Shown here: positions 59,114 through 64,000 of the stretch, piece by piece
Layout of the letters: every line of letters starts with the position of its first letter
Position numbering within the stretch: the first letter of the stretch is position 1
From: Mycolicibacter virginiensis
Lineage (GTDB): Bacteria; Actinomycetota; Actinomycetes; Mycobacteriales; Mycobacteriaceae
Direction: 5' to 3'
Length of the DNA stretch: 64,000 nt
NCBI RefSeq assembly: GCF_022374935.2
Contig: NZ_CP092430.2
Span: forward strand, 372,001 to 436,000
The notes under the pieces: generated by a model
What the model was told of the DNA's origin: nothing
Database searches by the model: none
The model's input: only the letters and a program-made list of their open reading frames with translations
Program-made: the position numbers and the translations under genes

Positions 59114-60871
59114 ATGACGGCGCAGATAGAGCAGGTGAACACCGGTCTCCAAGATCCGGGCGCAGTCGCCACCGCTCGCCGCCGGCTGCGCTACGACCGT
59201 GACCACCCGCGCTACAAGTGGGTCGCGCTGTCCAACACCACGCTGGGTGTCCTGCTGGCGACCATCAACGGCTCGATCGTGCTGATCTCGATGCCCGCGA
59301 TCTTCCGGGGTATCGGCCTGAACCCGTTGGAGCCCGCGAACGTCAGCTACCTGCTGTGGATGTTGATGGGCTATCTGCTGGTGTCGGCAGTGCTGGTGGT
59401 GTTCTTCGGCCGGCTCGGCGACATGTTCGGCAGGGTGCGCATCTACAACCTGGGTTTCGTGGTGTTCACCGTCGCGGCGATCGCGCTGTCGATCGATCCA
59501 TTCGACATGGGGCGCGGTGCCCAGTGGTTGATCGCGTGGCGGGTGGTGCAGGGCGTCGGCGGGGCGATGCTGATGGCGTCATCGTCGGCGATCCTCACTG
59601 ATGCGTTCCCGGCCAATCAGCGCGGCATGGCGCTGGGCGTCAACCAGGTGGCCGCGGTCGCCGGGTCCTTTGTGGGCCTACTGATCGGCGGCGTGCTGTC
59701 CGAATGGGACTGGCGGGCGGTGTTCTGGGTCGGGGTGCCGATCGGCGTGCTGGGCACGATCTGGTCGGTGCGCTCACTGCACGAACTCGGCGAACGGGCG
59801 CCGGCGAAGCTGGACTGGGCGGGCACGGCGACGCTCGGGCTGGGCCTGACCGTGGTGCTGACCGCCATCACTTACAGCATTCAGCCGCACGGGTCTTCGC
59901 CGACCAGCTGGGCCAGCCCGGCCGTGCTGGGTGCGCTGGGGCTCGGAGTGGCGCTGCTGGTGCTGTTCTGTTTCGTCGAGCTACGGGTTGCCGCGCCGCT
60001 GCTGGACGTGCGGCTCTTCACGATTCCCGCGTTCGGGATGGCCAACGCGGCAGGCCTGCTGTCGGCGATCGGGCGTGGCGGCATGCAGTTCATGCTGATC
60101 ATCTGGTTACAGGGCATTTGGCTGCCGCTGCACGGCTACAGCTACGAATCGACGCCGTTGTGGGCGGGTATCTATCTGCTGCCCATGACGGCCGGGTTCC
60201 TGTTGGCCGGTCCGGTGGCCGGTTCGTTGTCGGACCGCCGCGGTGCCCGTCCGTTCACGGTCGGCGGCATGGTGCTGATGGCGGCGACGTTCGTGGGGCT
60301 GGTGCTGCTTCCGGTGGACTTCGACTACCGGGTGTTCGCAGCGCTGGTGTTCCTCAACGGCCTGGGTGGCGGGATCTTCACCGCGCCCAACAGTGCCGTG
60401 GTCATGTCCAGTGTCCCGGCCGACCAGCGTGGTGCGGCATCGGGCGTGCGGGCCACGTTCTTCAATGCGGGCACGTCATTGTCGATCGGCATCTTCTTCT
60501 CGCTGATGGTGATCGGGCTGGCCAACACCTTGCCGGCGGCCCTAGGTGCCGGATTGCAGCAGCAGGGCGTCTCTGCTGGTGTCGCCGATCAGGTGGCCAA
60601 CACCCCGCCGGTGGGCAGCCTGTTCGCGGCATTCCTGGGCTACAACCCGATTGCCGAGCTGCTGGCACCGTCGGGTGCGTTGGCCGCGCCCGGTGTTGAC
60701 GCCGAGACATTGACCGGACACAGCTTCTTCCCGCAGCTCATCTCCGGTCCCTTCCATACCGGTCTCGCGGTGGTCTTTGCCGCTGCCGCGGTCATGATGC
60801 TGCTCGGGGCGCTCGCGTCGTGGCGGACGCCGGGGCGCTACGCCGTCGAGCCGCTGAATCTGAAGGACTGA
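59114..60871 (+). CDS. MFS drug-efflux-type transporter (DHA2, 14 TM)
   Basis: 585-aa membrane transporter. Fourteen helices are predicted. DHA2 motif A is [16 protein letters not shown] and motif C-like segments occur in helix 5 ([19 protein letters not shown]). A cytoplasmic N-terminal tail of about 40 residues precedes the first helix. ATG 59114 follows GGGAGAG. It lies between thiC and the DoxX gene and is not at this position in M. tuberculosis. Substrate unknown; drug or lipid export is typical. Confidence 0.9.
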   Translation: MTAQIEQVNTGLQDPGAVATARRRLRYDRDHPRYKWVALSNTTLGVLLATINGSIVLISMPAIFRGIGLNPLEPANVSYLLWMLMGYLLVSAVLVVFFGRLGDMFGRVRIYNLGFVVFTVAAIALSIDPFDMGRGAQWLIAWRVVQGVGGAMLMASSSAILTDAFPANQRGMALGVNQVAAVAGSFVGLLIGGVLSEWDWRAVFWVGVPIGVLGTIWSVRSLHELGERAPAKLDWAGTATLGLGLTVVLTAITYSIQPHGSSPTSWASPAVLGALGLGVALLVLFCFVELRVAAPLLDVRLFTIPAFGMANAAGLLSAIGRGGMQFMLIIWLQGIWLPLHGYSYESTPLWAGIYLLPMTAGFLLAGPVAGSLSDRRGARPFTVGGMVLMAATFVGLVLLPVDFDYRVFAALVFLNGLGGGIFTAPNSAVVMSSVPADQRGAASGVRATFFNAGTSLSIGIFFSLMVIGLANTLPAALGAGLQQQGVSAGVADQVANTPPVGSLFAAFLGYNPIAELLAPSGALAAPGVDAETLTGHSFFPQLISGPFHTGLAVVFAAAAVMMLLGALASWRTPGRYAVEPLNLKD

Positions 60872-61116
60872 CACCCGCCGACCGCCGTGCTGCCGAGTCC
60901 ACGCAGCTAGTTTCGATCGCAACCACCAGCCGCAGTCGGCATTGCCTGCCGTCGCGAGAATCGGTGCCGATCGGCAACCTGAGTGTTGATAGCTGGAACA
61001 GTTGCGCCGTCGCGATCATGCACTGCCCGATAGATGTAGTTGACAATGCAACGAAAACGCCTTTAGGCTCCGATGTAGTTGACTACGCAACTACAAAGCT
61101 GGGAGAGGGGTCCGTC
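60872..61116 (+). promoter_or_regulatory. doxX promoter with two GTAGTTG dyads
   Basis: Operator 2 is GTAGTTG-N6-CAACTAC (61075-61094), perfect. Operator 1 is GTAGTTG-N6-CAACGAA (61036-61055). TTGACA (61040-61045) and TAGGCT (61064-61069, spacer 18) form a promoter, with operator 1 over the -35 and operator 2 at the start site. Strong repressor layout. The rest of the gap shows no gene. Confidence 0.65.
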
Positions 61117-61542
61117 ATGGACATCGTGATACTGATCGGCCGAATCCTGTTCGGTGCCGTGTTCGTCGGAGGAGCGCTGGGACACTTCACCCAGACCGCC
61201 GCGATGGCGGCCTTTACCGAGAGCAAGGGCATCAAGCCGGGCAAGCTGGCGGTGCTGGGCTCGGGCGTCTGGATGCTTACCGGCGCGGCCCTGGTGATCG
61301 TGGGCGCTTGGGCGGATCTCGGCGCGCTGATGTTGGCAGTCTTCCTGCTGCCGACGGCGTTCCTCATGCATCCGTTCTGGAACGAGCGGGACCCGCAGGT
61401 TAAGGCCGGCGAACAGATCCACTTCAACAAGGACGTGTCGCTGGCCGGCGCCGCCCTGGCGCTGTTCGGCTTCTTCGTCACCGCCGGTGCCGGCGCCGGA
61501 CTGCAATTGACGGGACCGTTGTTCGCGTCGCTGGCCGGCTGA
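61117..61542 (+). CDS. DoxX-family membrane protein
   Basis: 141-aa protein with four transmembrane helices and the DoxX pattern (GRILFGAVFVGGALGHF, PGKLAVLGSGVWMLTGAAL, HPFWNERDPQ). Family members partner with redox enzymes in some bacteria. Start ATG 61117 follows GGGAGAGGGG. Its promoter has two operators, so expression is probably inducible. A terminator follows. Confidence 0.88.
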   Translation: MDIVILIGRILFGAVFVGGALGHFTQTAAMAAFTESKGIKPGKLAVLGSGVWMLTGAALVIVGAWADLGALMLAVFLLPTAFLMHPFWNERDPQVKAGEQIHFNKDVSLAGAALALFGFFVTAGAGAGLQLTGPLFASLAG

Positions 61543-61562
61543 TTCGAAACGGCGCGAAGTCC

Positions 61563-61601
61563 ACGGCCCGGTTCTGCGCATCGGTCGCAGAACCGGGCCG
61601 T
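61563..61601 (+). terminator. 16-bp perfect hairpin after doxX
   Basis: Arms 61563-61578 and 61586-61601, perfect, 7-nt loop, 20 nt after the doxX stop. Confidence 0.88.
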
Positions 61602-61711
61602 CGCGGTCTCGATCTGGTACCAAAGTGACTGGTGTGACACCTCGTGCGCAGGGGATCTGGCGGCATCGCTGCACGTCAGAGACCCTCGACACACCCGAAT
61701 CGGGCGGAGTT

Positions 61712-61916
61712 GACCGCACCCCGTCGGTGGTGCACTATGGAGCGTGCAAGCACCTCGTTAGGTGAGGCGTCTGCACGGACATAGGCCACTGACCCCGAAC
61801 GTCGAAAGACGCCCCGGGTCAGGACAGCTCCTCCCGGCTTAAGGGTTGAGCCCAAGTGGCTTCCCGGAATGGGACACGCCGTGCAGTGTCGAAGCTCTGA
61901 CGAGTGGGGTGCGGTC
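61712..61916 (+). promoter_or_regulatory. M-box (ykoK) Mg2+ riboswitch
   Basis: The consensus of the M-box aptamer is present in order: CTCGTTAGGTGAGGC, TGCACGG with CCGTGCAG, ATAGGCCACTGACCC with GGGTCAGGACAG, and GTCGAAAGACGCC. A perfect 11-bp P1 joins 61712-61722 to 61906-61916. The usual M-box response is premature termination or Rho entry at high Mg2+. The downstream small ORFs are the expected targets. Confidence 0.95.
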
Positions 61917-62155
61917 TTCCGACAGTCGTCGGAGCTGCCCTCCTAAGCATGCGGTGAAACCGGCGCGCCACTGCGCGCCCGCGACCGAGAGGAGGTGAGG
62001 GACGAATGAGTTCCGGTGATAGTCCATCCCGATATTCAAGCCGATATTCGACATCTGTTCCGTCCCCATCCGAACGGTCGCATACCGCCTCCAGCTGAGC
62101 CAGGCCCCGGCCTCCAGCTGAGCGCGTAGCACCGTTACGCGACTAGGAGGCCATC
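61917..62155 (+). other. Leader between M-box and the Rv1535-like gene
   Basis: It holds a GC-rich inverted repeat (GGCGCGCC...GCGCGCC near 61961-61978), a strong Shine-Dalgarno for the 30-codon uORF, a direct repeat CCGATATTC, and a 14-bp direct repeat GCCTCCAGCTGAGC (62087-62100 and 62110-62123). The first copy contains the uORF stop. Final AGGAGG (62145-62150) serves the next gene. Confidence 0.6.
62006..62098 (+). CDS. 30-aa Ser/Pro-rich upstream ORF (leader peptide)
   Basis: ATG 62006 behind GGAGGTGAGGG (61991-62001) encodes MSSGDSPSRYSSRYSTSVP and 11 more residues, ending in TGA at 62096-62098. It lies 90 bp after the M-box. The peptide has two near-repeats (RYSSRYS). It could couple translation to the Mg2+ switch or the downstream gene. 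Not coding in any known family. Confidence 0.6.
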   Translation: MSSGDSPSRYSSRYSTSVPSPSERSHTASS

Positions 62156-62350
62156 ATGGTTGCAATCGCCTACACCGACATCACGGCTCCGGCCCCGCGT
62201 GCCATCAGCACGCCGAAGAAGCTGGACAACCGTCCTGCCGCACCTGCCTCGGACCCGCTGGTCGACATGACCACGCGGCTGCTCAGTGGCCCGCTGCACC
62301 AGATGTACGCACTCCTGTGGCGCGTCGGAGTGCTGACCGTCAACAACTGA
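62156..62350 (+). CDS. M-box-controlled small protein (Rv1535 homologue)
   Basis: 64-aa protein of unknown function. The conserved C-terminal half (ASDPLVDMTTRLLSGPLHQ, then YALLWRVG) matches Rv1535 of M. tuberculosis, which also follows an M-box. The N-terminal part is Pro/Ala-rich. ATG 62156 has AGGAGG with ideal spacing. The Mg2+ riboswitch links it to magnesium limitation. Confidence 0.85.
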   Translation: MVAIAYTDITAPAPRAISTPKKLDNRPAAPASDPLVDMTTRLLSGPLHQMYALLWRVGVLTVNN

Positions 62351-62370
62351 GGTCAATCGAAGACGTCTAC

Positions 62371-62646
62371 TTAGACATCCTCCAAGGCCTCGCCGAGCTG
62401 TTCGAGTACCTCGCTGCGGTGGTTGCTGGCCAGAATGTGGCCGGCAGCCACCGCCACGGCCACCGGCCAGTCGATGATCTCGAAAGCCGCCAGCAGCGCC
62501 AACCCGCCGTAATAGGCCAATTGCTCAGGGCGCGGCACCGTCACCTTGCCGAACAGCGGCAATTCAACGGCGAATCCCTCTGCCTCGCGAATGTGGGCAA
62601 CCGCCTCTCGCTGAGATGCGCTGCGCCGCGGCTTGTCCGCCATCAT
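62371..62646 (-). CDS. Small membrane protein (Rv0424c homologue)
   Basis: 91-aa protein next to ctpH. An N-terminal charged domain is followed by one hydrophobic segment (YYGGLALLAAFEII...VAVAVAAGHILASN) and an acidic end (EQLGEALEDV). ATG 62646 overlaps the ctpH stop by 4 bp, so the two are co-translated. Function unknown; an accessory role to the P-type ATPase is possible. Confidence 0.8.
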   Translation of the reverse strand: MMADKPRRSASQREAVAHIREAEGFAVELPLFGKVTVPRPEQLAYYGGLALLAAFEIIDWPVAVAVAAGHILASNHRSEVLEQLGEALEDV

Positions 62647-64000
62647 GAGCCTCCTGGTGGCGACGGGTCGCCGGATGATCGAGCCGCGACTGTTCCGCGG
62701 CGAGAGTCAGTGTCCCCATTGTGCACAAGGCGCAACCGCGGCGCCGGGTGACCGTTGGACGAAGCCTGCGGGCGGCCCGGTTGGCGCGGCCCGGGAACGA
62801 TGAATTCCTTCGGCTTGACCGTGTCGTCCTGCGACCCCGACAGCAGTCGCGGTACCACGGCTGCGCCGACGGTGGCCACCGTCGCCGTACCCAGGGCCTG
62901 GGCCCAGCCCAGCGGCCCGATCGGTGTGCAGCCCAGAAGCTGGCTGATACCGGGGATGGTGATCAACGTCCCCATCACGCCCAGCGAGCCGACAGCGGTC
63001 GCCACCACCAACGGATCACGCGAATCCAGCAGTGTCTGCCCCAGCTGGGTTGCGACCAGCGACACCAAGGCCACTGTCGAGGCCCGCTGCTGGCGTCCGG
63101 TGACCGAAGCCAGCCCCCAGGCGCCCACCGCGGCCGACGCCGTCGTCACGCCGCGCACGGCCACCGTGCGCCACAGCGCGCGCTCGTCAGGACCGTGTCC
63201 ACCAGCGGCGGCCTGTTCGTTGAGCGAACTGACCGCCAGCGCGGTGGCCGGCAACGCGTCGGTCAGCATGTTGACCAGCAGCAGCTGGCGCGCGTTCAGC
63301 GGCGAGCGCCCCGTCAGTGCGCTCCCGATGATCGCGAATGCCACCTCGCCGGCGTTGCCGCCCAGCAGCACCGCCACCGCGGCCTGCACCCGCTGCCACA
63401 GCTCGCGGCCTTCGTCCAGCGCGTCGAGAAGGGTGTCGACCCGCTCGTCGAGCAGCACCACGTCGGCGGCGGTGCTGGCCGATTCGCTGCCGTGCGCCAC
63501 CACCGCGATTCCGACCGTGGCGGCCCGGATCGCCGCAGCGTCGTTGGCGCCGTCGCCGACCATCGCCGAAACCTTGCCGGTGCGCTCCAGGGTCTGGACG
63601 ATCTGCACCTTGTTCTCCGGAGACATCCGGGCGAACACCACCCGATCGGCTACCGCTTGTTCTTGGCCCTTGCGGGACAACGCATCCCACTGCGCACCGC
63701 TGATCACCTGGTCGCTGTCGACCTCCAGGCCCAGCTCCCGGGCGATCGCAGTGGCGGTCAACGGGTGGTCGCCGGTGATGAGCCGCACCGGGATTTGGCG
63801 ACGCTTGAGGTCGGCGAGCAGTTCGGCGGCCTCGTCACGCGGGGTATCGGACAACCCGAGCAGGCCGACGAATGTCAGTCCCTCGCGGCAGAACTCGGCG
63901 ATCTCCTCGGGTTCGGGGTCCTCGCCCAGCGCGGTGAGTTGCGCGGAAGTCAGTTCCCGGCGGGCCACCGCGATCACTCGTAGGCCGTTTCCTGCCAAGG
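62643..64000 (-). CDS. ctpH: Metal cation-transporting P-type ATPase CtpH, C-terminal part
   Basis: At least 452 residues of a large P-type ATPase; the 5' end is outside the window. Visible: the hinge motif MVGDGANDAAAIRAATVGI, the TGD motif (LITGDHPLTATAIA) and C-terminal helices with LLLVNMLTDALPATALAVS. The phosphorylated DKTGT lies upstream. Order with Rv0424c and thiC matches Rv0425c. The C-terminal tail (about 60 residues) is Pro/Arg-rich and disordered. Metal not predictable from this part. Confidence 0.9.
   Translation of the reverse strand, partial: LAGNGLRVIAVARRELTSAQLTALGEDPEPEEIAEFCREGLTFVGLLGLSDTPRDEAAELLADLKRRQIPVRLITGDHPLTATAIARELGLEVDSDQVISGAQWDALSRKGQEQAVADRVVFARMSPENKVQIVQTLERTGKVSAMVGDGANDAAAIRAATVGIAVVAHGSESASTAADVVLLDERVDTLLDALDEGRELWQRVQAAVAVLLGGNAGEVAFAIIGSALTGRSPLNARQLLLVNMLTDALPATALAVSSLNEQAAAGGHGPDERALWRTVAVRGVTTASAAVGAWGLASVTGRQQRASTVALVSLVATQLGQTLLDSRDPLVVATAVGSLGVMGTLITIPGISQLLGCTPIGPLGWAQALGTATVATVGAAVVPRLLSGSQDDTVKPKEFIVPGPRQPGRPQASSNGHPAPRLRLVHNGDTDSRRGTVAARSSGDPSPPGGS

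Overview
The window is a high-GC actinobacterial chromosome segment from a Mycobacterium-type genome. Diagnostic genes are ttfA (trehalose monomycolate transport), fgd1 (F420-dependent glucose-6-phosphate dehydrogenase), the pknG-glnX-glnH operon, LpqL-type lipoproteins, PecA-like aspartic proteases and a PGRS protein. Gene order follows M. tuberculosis Rv0356c-Rv0384c and Rv0389-Rv0425c, but with many insertions, losses and one inversion boundary. Signal-peptide-bearing PGRS/PecA proteins without PE domains point to a non-tuberculous mycobacterium; a member of the M. terrae (Mycolicibacter) group is possible but not proven. Comparisons with M. tuberculosis and M. smegmatis gene order are from memory.

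1-18 kb: the 3' part of clpB, two tandem secreted PecA-like aspartic proteases (the first behind an IdeR-box-like palindrome), ttfA, a 55-bp tandem repeat array, an SDR, pyrE, a lipoprotein, a SpoU-type methyltransferase whose N-terminus is built of a 57-bp repeat, a GH76-like protein, DedA, fba, Rv0361/Rv0360c/Rv0359/Rv0358 homologues with a cation diffusion facilitator inserted, purA and a hotdog thioesterase. 18-26 kb: DoxX-like protein and Na+/H+ antiporter at the synteny break, then purT-rhodanese-metZ, an SDR, a PEP mutase/isocitrate lyase family protein and fadE7.

26-36 kb: a 992-aa PGRS protein with a Sec signal peptide, an acyl-CoA ligase, a small secreted protein, a phosphodiesterase-like protein, a K+/H+-type antiporter divergent from a TrkA/CeoC-like protein, and a TIGR00027-type methyltransferase. 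36-47.5 kb: haemophore-like protein, metallo-beta-lactamase-fold protein, fgd1, secreted cupin, pknG (with a large acidic N-terminal repeat), glnH, glnX, mutT3, thiE, thiO-thiS-thiG. 47.6-58.9 kb: SGNH hydrolase, two tandem M28 lipoprotein peptidases, a double-HTH TetR protein, a Baeyer-Villiger-type monooxygenase, a FabH-like synthase, and thiC-thiD-hydrolase behind a TPP riboswitch.

59-64 kb: an MFS transporter, a DoxX protein behind a double dyad operator, an M-box Mg2+ riboswitch followed by a 30-codon upstream ORF and an Rv1535-like small protein, then Rv0424c-like protein and the 3' end of ctpH.

The main unexplained structure is threefold. First, a set of Sec-exported PecA/PGRS proteins share a D-x-(D/E)-D-L motif right after the signal peptide. 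Second, two dispersed repeat families lie in frame inside housekeeping genes. Third, intergenic palindromes with recurring arm sequences serve as likely terminators. No tRNA, rRNA, CRISPR array, transposase or prophage gene was seen.
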